From contig NZ_CP006951.1 of assembly GCF_000830885.1 (NCBI RefSeq), positions 372,001 to 436,000 of the forward strand: a stretch of DNA of 64,000 nt, read 5' to 3'. How positions within the stretch are numbered: position 1 is the first letter of the stretch; each line of letters starts with the position of its first letter. Position numbers and translations under genes: made by a program. The DNA is from Dehalococcoides mccartyi CG5. GTDB lineage: Bacteria > Chloroflexota > Dehalococcoidia > Dehalococcoidales > Dehalococcoidaceae. The notes under the pieces were generated by a model. The model saw nothing but the letters and a program-made list of their open reading frames with translations, searched no databases and was not told the DNA's origin. Below, in pieces: positions 43,450 through 52,763 of this stretch.

Positions 43450-44961
43450 TTGAGCGCACGTGGTCAAGATATAGTATCTATCATTAAAGAGCAGATAAAG
43501 GAATTCGGTGCTCCGGTCAGCATGACCAGCGTCGGTTCGGTTATCGAAGTAGGCGATGGTATCGCCCGTATTCATGGTCTTTCCAACGCCAAGTACAACG
43601 AACTGCTGGAATTCCCCGGCGGGGTTCTGGGCATTGCCCTTAACCTTGAAGAAGACAGCGTGGCTGCGGTTATTCTGGGTGAAGATTCCAATATCAAAGA
43701 AGGCGACGAAGTAAAGGCTACCGGCCGGATTTCTGAAATTACGGTTGGTAAAGGAATGATTGGCCGCGTAGTAGACCCCTTAGGCCGCCCTTTGGACGGT
43801 AAAGGGCCTATCAAGGCCGAATCAACCCGCCCCCTTGAGCGCATCGCCCCCAACGTGGTTGACCGTAAGTCAGTAAACACCCCGGTTCAGACCGGTATCA
43901 AGGCCATTGATGCCATGATACCCATCGGCCGTGGTCAGCGTGAGTTGATTATTGGTGACCGTTCAACCGGTAAAACCGCCATTGCTCTGGATACCATTAT
44001 TAACCAGAAGGGCGGAGATCTGGTTTGTATTTATGTAGCTATCGGCCAGAAAGCCTCAAAAGTAGCCCGGATTGTGGCTTTACTTGAGCAGTACGGCGCT
44101 ATGGAGCATACTATTGTGGTAGCGGCAAATTCCTCTGATGCGGTAGCTTTGCAGTATTTGGCGCCATATGCCGGCTGTGCTATCGGTGAGGAATTTATGG
44201 AACAGGGTAAAGATGCTCTGGTGGTCTACGATGACCTTACCAAGCATGCGTGGGCTTATCGCCAGCTTTCGCTCCTCCTTCGTCGCCCCCCTGGACGTGA
44301 AGCTTACCCGGGTGATTTGTTCTACCTGCATAGTCGTTTGCTGGAGAGGGCTGCCCGTCTTAATGATAAGCTTGGCGGCGGTTCACTGACCGCTTTGCCC
44401 ATTATTGAAACTCAAGCCGGAGACGTTTCGGCTTATGTACCTACTAACGTTATTTCCATTACAGATGGCCAGATCTACCTTGAGCCTGATATGTTTAATG
44501 CTGGTATCCGCCCTGCGGTTAACGTGGGTATATCGGTATCCCGCGTAGGTTCAAGTGCCCAGACCAAAGCCATGAAAAAGGTTGCCGGCAAGCTGAAAAT
44601 GGACATGGGTCAGTATCGTGAACTGGCCGCTTTTGCCCAGTTTGGTACTTCCGAACTGGATAAATCCACCCGGATGCAGCTTGAACGTGGTCAGCGGGTT
44701 ACTGAAGTTCTCAAACAGGGTCAGTACCAGCCTGTGCCTGCGGCTAAACAGGTAGCCATTCTGTATGCCACTCTTAACGGTTATCTTGATAATATTGAAG
44801 TTGGTAAAGTGCGTGATTATGAAAGCGGGCTTTATCGTTTCCTTGAGGCGAATTTTGCTTCGGTGTTGACTGCTATTGCCAAGGAAAATGTTATCTCTGC
44901 CGATACCGAGAAAACTCTTAAAACCGCTTTGGATGAGTACAAGAAGGGTTTAGTAGTATAA
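43450..44961 (+). CDS. atpA: ATP synthase F1 subunit alpha
   Basis: 503 residues. P-loop [35 protein letters not shown], and the signature [17 protein letters not shown]. It is the non-catalytic nucleotide-binding subunit. TTG start at 43450, with GGAGG upstream; the N-terminus [16 protein letters not shown] fits the family. Confidence 0.98.
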   Translation: MSARGQDIVSIIKEQIKEFGAPVSMTSVGSVIEVGDGIARIHGLSNAKYNELLEFPGGVLGIALNLEEDSVAAVILGEDSNIKEGDEVKATGRISEITVGKGMIGRVVDPLGRPLDGKGPIKAESTRPLERIAPNVVDRKSVNTPVQTGIKAIDAMIPIGRGQRELIIGDRSTGKTAIALDTIINQKGGDLVCIYVAIGQKASKVARIVALLEQYGAMEHTIVVAANSSDAVALQYLAPYAGCAIGEEFMEQGKDALVVYDDLTKHAWAYRQLSLLLRRPPGREAYPGDLFYLHSRLLERAARLNDKLGGGSLTALPIIETQAGDVSAYVPTNVISITDGQIYLEPDMFNAGIRPAVNVGISVSRVGSSAQTKAMKKVAGKLKMDMGQYRELAAFAQFGTSELDKSTRMQLERGQRVTEVLKQGQYQPVPAAKQVAILYATLNGYLDNIEVGKVRDYESGLYRFLEANFASVLTAIAKENVISADTEKTLKTALDEYKKGLVV

Positions 44962-44985
44962 ATTTCGAACCTGGCGGGAAGTTAA

Positions 44986-45843
44986 ATGGCTAATTTAAGA
45001 ATAATTAAAAGGCGTATCCGCAGTGTCCGTAACATAGCCAAGATTACCCGGGCTATGGAAATGATTGCGGCCTCTAAAATGAAGAAGGCCCAGGAACGCG
45101 GTCTGGCTGGTAGGCCTTACAGTGAAAAGATAACCGAAGTTATAGCGGCTTTGGCGGCTTTGCCCCAAAGTGGTGAAATTTTGCATCCGCTACTTGAACG
45201 CAGGCCAGTCAAAAAGATAGCCATACTCCACATAACCCCTGACAGGGGTCAGTGTGGCGGTCTGGTTGCCAATATTAACCGCAAGACTGGTACTTTTATC
45301 ATGGAGCAAAAGGTTCCCGTTTCTGCCGTAGTTGTAGGGCGTAAAGGGGTGGATTTTATCCGCCGTATAAGGCAGCAAATGCGGGCAGAATTTATAAATC
45401 TGGGCGATAAACCCGATTATCTGGATACTCTTCCCATTTCCAGAGTTATTATGGATGACTTCATGAGTGGGGAAATTGATCAGGTCTTTATCGCCTATAC
45501 TCAGTTCGTAAGCACCGCTATACAGAATCCCGTGCTTGAGCAGCTGCTGCCGGTAGTGCCGGTTGAGTTTCCTCCCGGCCAAAATCTGGAATATATTTAT
45601 GAGCCGGAATCAGCTGCTGTTTTGAATTCACTTTTACCCCGTTTTGTTGAGATGAGTGTTTATCATGCCATTTTGGAATCCATTGCTTCAGAGCAATCAG
45701 CCCGGATGGTAGCTATGCGAAATGCTACCGATAATGCCAAAGAACTTATCGGCGAACTTACACTGGTCTACAACAAGGCGCGTCAGGAATCTATTACTAA
45801 TGAGCTTTTGGACATCGTCGGCGGAGCTGCCGCGCTGGCCTAA
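44986..45843 (+). CDS. atpG: ATP synthase F1 subunit gamma
   Basis: 285 residues. The N-terminal helix RIIKRRIRSVRNIAKITRAMEMIAASKMKKA (residues 5-35) and C-terminal ARMVAMRNATDNAKELIGEL form the rotor coiled coil; TPDRGQCGGLVANINR is the family core. ATG start, between atpA and atpD. Confidence 0.97.
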   Translation: MANLRIIKRRIRSVRNIAKITRAMEMIAASKMKKAQERGLAGRPYSEKITEVIAALAALPQSGEILHPLLERRPVKKIAILHITPDRGQCGGLVANINRKTGTFIMEQKVPVSAVVVGRKGVDFIRRIRQQMRAEFINLGDKPDYLDTLPISRVIMDDFMSGEIDQVFIAYTQFVSTAIQNPVLEQLLPVVPVEFPPGQNLEYIYEPESAAVLNSLLPRFVEMSVYHAILESIASEQSARMVAMRNATDNAKELIGELTLVYNKARQESITNELLDIVGGAAALA

Positions 45844-45849
45844 TTCTAG

Positions 45850-47253
<1,404 letters not shown>

Positions 47254-47277
47254 GTATTATTACTGGCAGGTAAAAAA

Positions 47278-47700
47278 TTGGCTAAATTAAAGCTGGACAT
47301 AGTAACTGCGGAACGTTCGGTTTTTTCCGAAGAGGTAGATGTGGTGGTTGCCCCCGGTATTGAGGGTGAAATGGCCATACTACCCCATCATGCCCCGCTG
47401 ATGACAGCTTTGCAGGCGGGGGAACTCAAGGCCAAAATAGGCACAGAGGAATATTCTCTGGTAGTTTCCGGCGGTTTCCTTGAGGTACGTCCTGACAGAG
47501 TAGTTGTACTGGCAGATAGTGCCGAAAGGGCTGAGGAGATTGACATTGCCCGGGCTATCGAAGCTAAGAAAAGGGCTGAGGCCAGTATGGCTGACAAATA
47601 TGTGCCCGGTATGCTGGCTGCCGAAACAGAGGCTTCACTCAGACGGGCGATGGTTCGTCTGAAGGTGGCCGAGAAACGGCGGAAACACCCTCAAGTCTAG
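47278..47700 (+). CDS. atpC: ATP synthase F1 subunit epsilon
   Basis: 140 residues. N-terminal beta-sandwich ([39 protein letters not shown]) and a C-terminal helical pair rich in Ala, Arg and Glu. It couples and inhibits the rotor. TTG start at 47278. Last gene of the operon, followed by a terminator. Confidence 0.96.
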   Translation: MAKLKLDIVTAERSVFSEEVDVVVAPGIEGEMAILPHHAPLMTALQAGELKAKIGTEEYSLVVSGGFLEVRPDRVVVLADSAERAEEIDIARAIEAKKRAEASMADKYVPGMLAAETEASLRRAMVRLKVAEKRRKHPQV

Positions 47701-47723
47701 TTCATATAACACTCATAAATGAT

Positions 47724-47755
47724 AAAAGCCCCTCTGAACAAGGGGCTTTTTGTTT
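47724..47755. terminator. Terminator between atpC and rimM (possibly bidirectional)
   Basis: Ten-base-pair stem AAAAGCCCCT / AGGGGCTTTT (47724-47733 and 47741-47750) with a seven-base loop. T runs lie on the plus side, and the A run serves the minus strand. It separates the convergent atp and rpsP-rimM operons. Confidence 0.88.
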
Positions 47756-47774
47756 GGGATGATAAAACTAAAAG

Positions 47775-48284
47775 CTAATCAAGTAAACCGGGAATGGGGT
47801 CAATAATTATTTTACCGGTTTTCAGGTTTATTTCTTTTACTACGTCCTTGATTGCTGGTATCAAGGCTTCTTTAACACCGTAACTGCTTACGTATATATC
47901 GTTAGAGGGCATATGCAGTATTTCTTTTATCTGCCCAATCTTAACTCCTGACAGATCCACCACTTCCAGCCCTATCAACTGAAAGTCATAGTAAACGCCC
48001 TCAGGCAGTTCCTTCAAAGCGGAGGCAGGTATTTCCACCAGAGCGTCCTTGAGTTCCAGAGCGGTATCAATATCGTCTATTCCGCTCAAATGAACAATAA
48101 CCTGGGCTTTTTGCCAGTTAGTCTGGCTGATGGTATACAGCTTGCGTCCTACCAGCAGTTCATTCCCGGCATCAAAGCGTTCGGGGAAATCCGTCAGCAC
48201 CCCAATCTTGAGGCCGCCACTTATTCCCCATACTCCCAGCACTTTACCTATTAAAATATATTCTTCTTGAGTCATTTCCTTCAC
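47775..48284 (-). CDS. rimM: 16S rRNA processing protein RimM
   Basis: About 169 residues. Begins (after MTQEEYI) with [27 protein letters not shown], the RimM N-terminal domain, then the PRC-barrel segment [19 protein letters not shown] and a C-terminal [13 protein letters not shown]. It helps 30S maturation at the 16S head. GTG 48284 or ATG 48275 could be the start; neither has a well-placed Shine-Dalgarno. A long hairpin lies just upstream. The order rpsP-khpA-rimM is the usual one, but trmD and rplS do not follow here. Confidence 0.94.
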
Positions 48285-48291
48285 ATATTAA

Positions 48292-48338
48292 TAAGGTCAA
48301 CCCGAACCGCGGCGCAAGGCCGGGAGGGGTTGACCTTA
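48292..48338 (-). other. Long hairpin upstream of rimM
   Basis: Perfect 12-base-pair inverted repeat TAAGGTCAACCC / GGGTTGACCTTA (48292-48303 and 48327-48338) around a GC-rich 23-base loop that can fold further. It lies in the khpA-rimM gap, immediately before the rimM start, and lacks a T run, so it looks like an RNA processing or translation-control element and not a terminator. Confidence 0.6.
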
Positions 48339-48362
48339 AATAGGCCTGGTTCTGTTATTTAA

Positions 48363-48590
48363 CTAAAGAATTTCAAGACGGGCGCGTTTGCCGGCCTTGG
48401 CAGCCTTGACCCGAATGAGAGTGCGCATTGCCTGAGCAATCCTGCCCTGCTTGCCGATAATCCTGCCCTTATCTACATCGGCTACCTTAAGAGTAAGTTT
48501 GATGCCTTCTTCTTCAGGTTCCTCTGTCACTACTACATCATTTGGCTCGTCAGCTAGCGATTTGGCGATGTACTCGACAAGTTCTTTCAT
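48363..48590 (-). CDS. khpA: KH-domain RNA-binding protein KhpA
   Basis: 75 residues, a single KH domain with GRIIGKQGRIAQAMRTLI containing the GxxG loop (GKQG). KhpA usually dimerises with KhpB (Jag) and binds many RNAs; in Gram-positive cocci it affects cell size. Start MKELVEYIAKSLADEP at 48590 with GGAGAT nearby. Between rpsP and rimM, as in many bacteria. Confidence 0.94.
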   Translation of the reverse strand: MKELVEYIAKSLADEPNDVVVTEEPEEEGIKLTLKVADVDKGRIIGKQGRIAQAMRTLIRVKAAKAGKRARLEIL

Positions 48591-48605
48591 GGGATCTCCT
48601 TCTGT

Positions 48606-48854
48606 TTAGTTAGAATTAACGATGCCGGCCTTCTTTAAAAGACGGGCAACCGTATCCGTAGGTTGAGCACCTTTGCCAATCCAGTAGAGGACTTTTTCTG
48701 CGTTTATGATTACAGTTTCAGGATTAGTCATGGGGTTGTAGGTGCCGACAAGGTCCGTATAAGTGGCATCACGCGGCGAACGGGCCTCAGTGACGATTAT
48801 CCGGTAGCAAGGCTTCTTGGGGGCTCCGATACGAGTGAGTCTGATTTTCAACAT
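48606..48854 (-). CDS. rpsP: Ribosomal protein bS16
   Basis: 82 residues beginning [21 protein letters not shown], with the family segment [18 protein letters not shown] and the C-terminal [17 protein letters not shown]. It stabilises the 30S body. First gene of the rpsP-khpA-rimM operon, transcribed from a strong promoter about 30 bases upstream. Confidence 0.97.
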
Positions 48855-48884
48855 GATTGTTTACCGCTTACCTTTTTTGCTGGT

Positions 48885-48913
48885 ATTATGACTTATCGTA
48901 GCCAAGCTGTCAA
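48885..48913 (-). promoter_or_regulatory. Promoter of the rpsP operon
   Basis: Minus strand TTGACA (48908-48913), a 17-base spacer and CATAAT (48885-48890). The leader is about 24 bases. A GGGG/CCCC hairpin lies upstream at about 48920-48942. Confidence 0.75.
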
Positions 48914-48975
48914 ATATGCCTTTGGGGCTGTCTAACCCCAAGGGGGGATAAATATATACAAATTATCTCTGTAGT

Positions 48976-48998
48976 TATCTAAAAATATTAGATATAAT
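48976..48998 (+). promoter_or_regulatory. Inverted repeat and -10 box of the endonuclease V gene
   Basis: TATCTAA, five bases, TTAGATA (48976-48994) is a perfect seven-base inverted repeat that overlaps TATAAT at 48993-48998, which itself abuts the ATG. It looks like an operator over a promoter. If the -10 box is used, transcription would begin near 49005, so the real start may be the in-frame GTG at 49005. Confidence 0.4.
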
Positions 48999-49670
48999 AT
49001 GAATGTGAAAATTAAAAAGCTTCATAATTGGGATATGACACCCACCGAGGCAATACTTCTTCAGCGTGAACTTGCCCAAAAAGTGTCTGCTTGCGGCACT
49101 CTTTCTAGCATAAGCTTGGTTGCCGGGGCAGATGTCTGGCACAGTCGCACTTCAGGTATGGGCAGGGCGGCAGTAGTGGTGCTGAGCTATCCGGATATGA
49201 ATCTGGTGGAGGTGAGCCGCTCCGAAGGGGATTGCCATATTCCTTATATACCCGGTTTATTGTCATTCAGAGAAATGCCACTTTTACTTTCCGCTTTTGA
49301 GGGTCTGGAAAGCATGCCCGACTTTATTCTTATGGACGGGCAGGGGCTGGCTCATCCCAGACGGCTTGGCATTGCTTCGCATCTGGGGCTTTTTTTAAAT
49401 AAACCGGTAATCGGTTGCGCCAAGAGCCGTCTGGTCGGCGAGTATGCACCTCTGGCTGATGAGGCTGGAAGTTACTCCGACTTGTATCATAACAGCCAGC
49501 TGGTAGGACGGGTGCTGCGTACCCGCAGGGGGGTAAACCCTTTGTTCATATCAGTAGGGCACAAAATTTGCCTTGAAGAAGCTTGCAGCCGGGTTGCAGA
49601 TTGTTGCCGGGGGTACCGTTTGCCTGAACCCCTCCGCCATGCTCATTTGGCGGCTGCCCAGCTGATTTAA
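48999..49670 (+). CDS. nfi: Endonuclease V
   Basis: 223 residues. It cleaves next to deaminated bases such as deoxyinosine. The metal and active-site residues are visible: Asp in VAGADVWH, Glu in PYIPGLLSFREMP, Asp in LMDGQGLAHPRRLGIASHLG, and a C-terminal PLRHAHLAA. CAKSRLVGEYAP is also a family segment. ATG 48999 is the first start but lies against a TATAAT box; GTG 49005 is the alternative. Confidence 0.93.
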   Translation: MNVKIKKLHNWDMTPTEAILLQRELAQKVSACGTLSSISLVAGADVWHSRTSGMGRAAVVVLSYPDMNLVEVSRSEGDCHIPYIPGLLSFREMPLLLSAFEGLESMPDFILMDGQGLAHPRRLGIASHLGLFLNKPVIGCAKSRLVGEYAPLADEAGSYSDLYHNSQLVGRVLRTRRGVNPLFISVGHKICLEEACSRVADCCRGYRLPEPLRHAHLAAAQLI

Positions 49671-49780
49671 AATATATCCGGTATTATCATATCCGGCTAT
49701 AAATGGTATTCTATATCATACGGATTTGAGCGTACAGGCTAACCACACCCGTTTTCAAGCGTTATATTAAAAGAGGTATT

Positions 49781-50867
49781 ATGCAAGATATATTGAGTGA
49801 ACTTAAGGGCCGCATTTTTTCTGACATGGTGCGACTTTGACGTTTCTGCTAAAGAACTGGAAATAACTGAACTTGAAACTGCCTCCAGCAACCCTGATTT
49901 TTGGCAAGATCAGCAAAATGCCCAAAAGGCTATGAAAAAACTGGCCGCCAACAAACGTACTTCAGAGCTTTGGCGGGGTTTGGAACGGCGTATAAACGAC
50001 CTGACCGAACTTGCGGTATTGTCCCGTGAAGACCCGTCGTTGAGTAATGAGATAGAACATGAAATCAGTGGTTTAACTGCTGAGCTGGATAGTCTGGAAG
50101 TAGGCTTGGCTTTTTCCGGCCAGTATGACAACCGAAACGCCCTGCTTACGGTGCATGCCGGAGCGGGCGGGGTGGAATCTCAGGATTGGGCAGGTATGCT
50201 GCTACGTATGTTTATGCGTTGGGCTGAAAAGAAGGGTTTTGGTATGGAAATACTTGACCAGAGCCTCGGTGAAGAGGCCGGCATAAAGAGCGCCACTTTG
50301 CAGATAGAGGGTGAATACGCTTACGGTTTTCTGAAAAGTGAACATGGGGTGCACCGCCTGATAAGGCTTTCTCCCTTTGATGCCGACCATGCCCGCCATA
50401 CTTCATTTGCGCTGGTAGAGATTATGCCTGAAGCTGAAGACAGTGTAGATATTGATATAAAACCGGAAGATATAAAAATTGATATGTTCCGTTCCAGCGG
50501 TCCGGGGGGGCAAAACGTTCAGAAGGTTTCAACGGCAGTACGGGTTACTCACATACCTTCGGGTATTGTGGTTGCCAGCCAGACAGAGCGCAGCCAGCAC
50601 CAGAATCGTGAAATTGCCATGAGGATACTGGCCTCCAAACTGCTGGCAGTGGAGATTGCCAAACGGGCGGAAGAGCGCGCCAAGCTTAAGGGTGAACGCA
50701 TTTCTGCCGAATGGGGTAGCCAGATACGCAGTTACGTCCTTCACCCCTACAAAATGGTTAAAGACCACCGCACAGATTATGAAGTGGGTAATGCCGAAGC
50801 TGTGCTGGAAGGTGAACTGGACGGCTTTATAAGCGCCTACCTTCGGCAGAATATAGGAAGGGAATAA
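49781..50867 (+). CDS. prfB: Peptide chain release factor 2 (programmed +1 frameshift)
   Basis: About 361 residues after frameshift. The zero frame starts with ATG 49781 (MQDILSELKGRIFSDMVRL) with AGAGG upstream and stops at in-frame TGA 49838-49840. Translation must skip T 49838 and continue with GACGTTTCT (DVSAKELEI) to 50867. The slip codon and stop are CTT TGA C, as in E. coli prfB. SPF (RLSPFDADHARHTSF) and GGQ (SSGPGGQNVQ) motifs confirm RF2, which terminates at UGA and UAA and so regulates its own frameshift. Its stop overlaps the next gene's ATG. Confidence 0.96.
49835..49841 (+). promoter_or_regulatory. prfB: RF2 +1 programmed frameshift site
   Basis: CTTTGAC: ribosomes with peptidyl-tRNA on CTT slip to TTT when RF2 is scarce. 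The internal Shine-Dalgarno-like element upstream is weak (GGTG three bases before CTT, where E. coli has AGGGGG). Confidence 0.9.
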
Positions 50868-52093
50868 TGAAAAAACAGTTACTGGCACTGGGGCTTATGC
50901 TGGGAATACTGCTTGGAGGCTTGGTTCCGTCCACGCTAACTGCCCAAAGTCCCATTACTATAGATAAAAGCAGCGTAAATATTACCTTCCCCAGCAATAT
51001 TGGATTCAGTCTAACTGCCAGCAGCATTAGCAATATTACCGATATACGGCTGTATTATACCGTTGACCGCAAAACTTTTTCAGAGGTATATAGTGAGTTT
51101 GTCTTAAATTTTACCCCTGACACTACCGTAAATGCATCATATTCATGGGATATGCGCTATACCGGCGGTATGCCGCCGGGTGCCCGTGTTAACTACTGGT
51201 ACCGGATAACAGATGAAGCTGGAAATATCCTTACCAGCCCCAGCCAGACAGTTGTGTATGAAGATGCCCGTTTTGACTGGCAGAGTATTTCGGAGGGTAT
51301 GCTGGAGCTGTACTGGTACAATGGGGAACAATCTTTTGCGGATGAACTTATGGAATCAGCCCAGGCAGCACTTTTGCGTTTGGCGGCAGATACCGGTGCT
51401 GAACTGCAGGATAAGGTTACACTGTATATTTACGCAAACTCCGCCGACCTCCAGAGTGCCATGGTATTCCCCTCTGAATGGACCGGCGGCGTGGCCTATC
51501 CTGCTTTCAATGTGATTGCTATAGGCATAGCACCATATGATGTTGACTGGGGCAAACGGGCTATCACCCATGAGCTGGCGCATCAGGTAACCAGCCAGAT
51601 GACTTCTAACCCTTACTGTGATTTGCCTGTATGGCTGAACGAAGGCATTTCTATGTATGCCGAGGGTAATCTGGAAGCAGTATATGTCAATTATCTTGTC
51701 TGGGCCATTGGTCAGGATAAACTTATTTCAGTCAAAAGCCTGTGCAGCCCTTTTTCAGCCAATTCAGCAGATGCTTATTTGTCTTATGCCGAAAGTTTTA
51801 CCCTGGTAAATTATCTCATCACCTATTACGGCCCGGAGAAATTTTCGGCTTTGCTGGAAACCTTTCATCAGAGTGCCGGTTATGACGAAGCTTTGCTGGC
51901 TGTTTACGGTTTTGATATACAAGGCTTAAATACCCTGTGGCAGGCCACTTTGAAAAACGGTGCTATCGAAATTCAACCGCCAAGGTCTATCATTCTGACT
52001 CCCGGGCTGGCGGTGCTTCTGACGCTGGTGGCAGGGGGCAGTATTATAACCGCTTTCTGGTTATGGAGTAACAGGGTTGTCTCCCGTACCTAG
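50867..52093 (+). CDS. Exported, membrane-anchored gluzincin-type metallopeptidase (MA-like)
   Basis: 408 residues. A signal peptide (MKKQLLALGLMLGILLGGLV...LTAQ) is followed by an Ig-like beta region (about 30-135). The peptidase domain has the zinc motif HELAH at 235-239 and a third ligand candidate Glu259 in VWLNEGISMYAEG. A C-terminal membrane helix (LAVLLTLVAGGSIITAFWLW) precedes a short basic tail, so the enzyme domain faces outside. The ATG overlaps the prfB stop. Substrate unknown; the family includes peptidase-MA-like proteins common in Chloroflexota. Confidence 0.85.
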   Translation: MKKQLLALGLMLGILLGGLVPSTLTAQSPITIDKSSVNITFPSNIGFSLTASSISNITDIRLYYTVDRKTFSEVYSEFVLNFTPDTTVNASYSWDMRYTGGMPPGARVNYWYRITDEAGNILTSPSQTVVYEDARFDWQSISEGMLELYWYNGEQSFADELMESAQAALLRLAADTGAELQDKVTLYIYANSADLQSAMVFPSEWTGGVAYPAFNVIAIGIAPYDVDWGKRAITHELAHQVTSQMTSNPYCDLPVWLNEGISMYAEGNLEAVYVNYLVWAIGQDKLISVKSLCSPFSANSADAYLSYAESFTLVNYLITYYGPEKFSALLETFHQSAGYDEALLAVYGFDIQGLNTLWQATLKNGAIEIQPPRSIILTPGLAVLLTLVAGGSIITAFWLWSNRVVSRT

Positions 52094-52763
52094 CATACGT
52101 GATTTGCCGCTTGCCGAAAGGCCCAGAGAAAGGCTTCAGAGCCTAGGGGCGGGGGCACTTTCTTCGGCAGAACTTCTGGCGGTTATTTTAGGGCGTGGAG
52201 TGGCAGGTGAACCTGTTTTGCAGAGTGCCCAGCGTTTGATTGCGCATTTTGGCGGGCCTTCAGGTATTGCTTGTGCCAGTGTTGAGGAACTTTCAAAATT
52301 AAAAGGTATCGGTCTGGCCAAGGCCTGCCAGCTGAAAGCCGCTTTTGAACTAGCCAAGCGGGCAGGCGGGATTAAAGGCGAATACCAGCCCTGTATCAAA
52401 ACCCCTGAAGATGTGTTTCAGCTAATATATCCTCTGGTATGTGACGAAAAAAAAGAATATTTTTTCTGCCTGATGCTGGATGTAAAAAGCCGGCTTATTC
52501 GGGTAGGACATATATCCGTAGGCAGTCTGGAAGAAAGTGTGGTGCATCCCCGTGAGGTTTTTAAAGAAGCACTTTCTGCCAGTGCCGCATCTGTAATATT
52601 GGCGCACAACCATCCCTCCGGAGATACCGAACCCTCCCATGATGATATCGGGTTATCTGCCCGGCTGAGAGAAGCCGGAGGCATAATGGGGATAGAGGTA
52701 CTTGACCATATAATTATAGGGGGACAAAGCTTTACCAGTTTAAAAAGACAGGGGCTTTTATAA
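52077..52763 (+). CDS. radC: RadC-family JAB-domain protein
   Basis: 228 residues. An N-terminal helix-hairpin-helix region (LSKLKGIGLAKACQLKAAFEL) is followed by the JAMM/MPN domain with the metal site in VILAHNHPSGDTEPSHDD. RadC has no proven role in repair. TTG start at 52077, eight bases after GGAG, overlapping the previous gene by 17 bases. Confidence 0.94.
   Translation: MSPVPSIRDLPLAERPRERLQSLGAGALSSAELLAVILGRGVAGEPVLQSAQRLIAHFGGPSGIACASVEELSKLKGIGLAKACQLKAAFELAKRAGGIKGEYQPCIKTPEDVFQLIYPLVCDEKKEYFFCLMLDVKSRLIRVGHISVGSLEESVVHPREVFKEALSASAASVILAHNHPSGDTEPSHDDIGLSARLREAGGIMGIEVLDHIIIGGQSFTSLKRQGLL

Noticed and set aside
49797-50867. prfB as a frameshifted pseudogene or a gene starting at 49797
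   Set aside because: CTT TGA C with correct joining residues is the known programmed frameshift of RF2; downstream motifs are intact.
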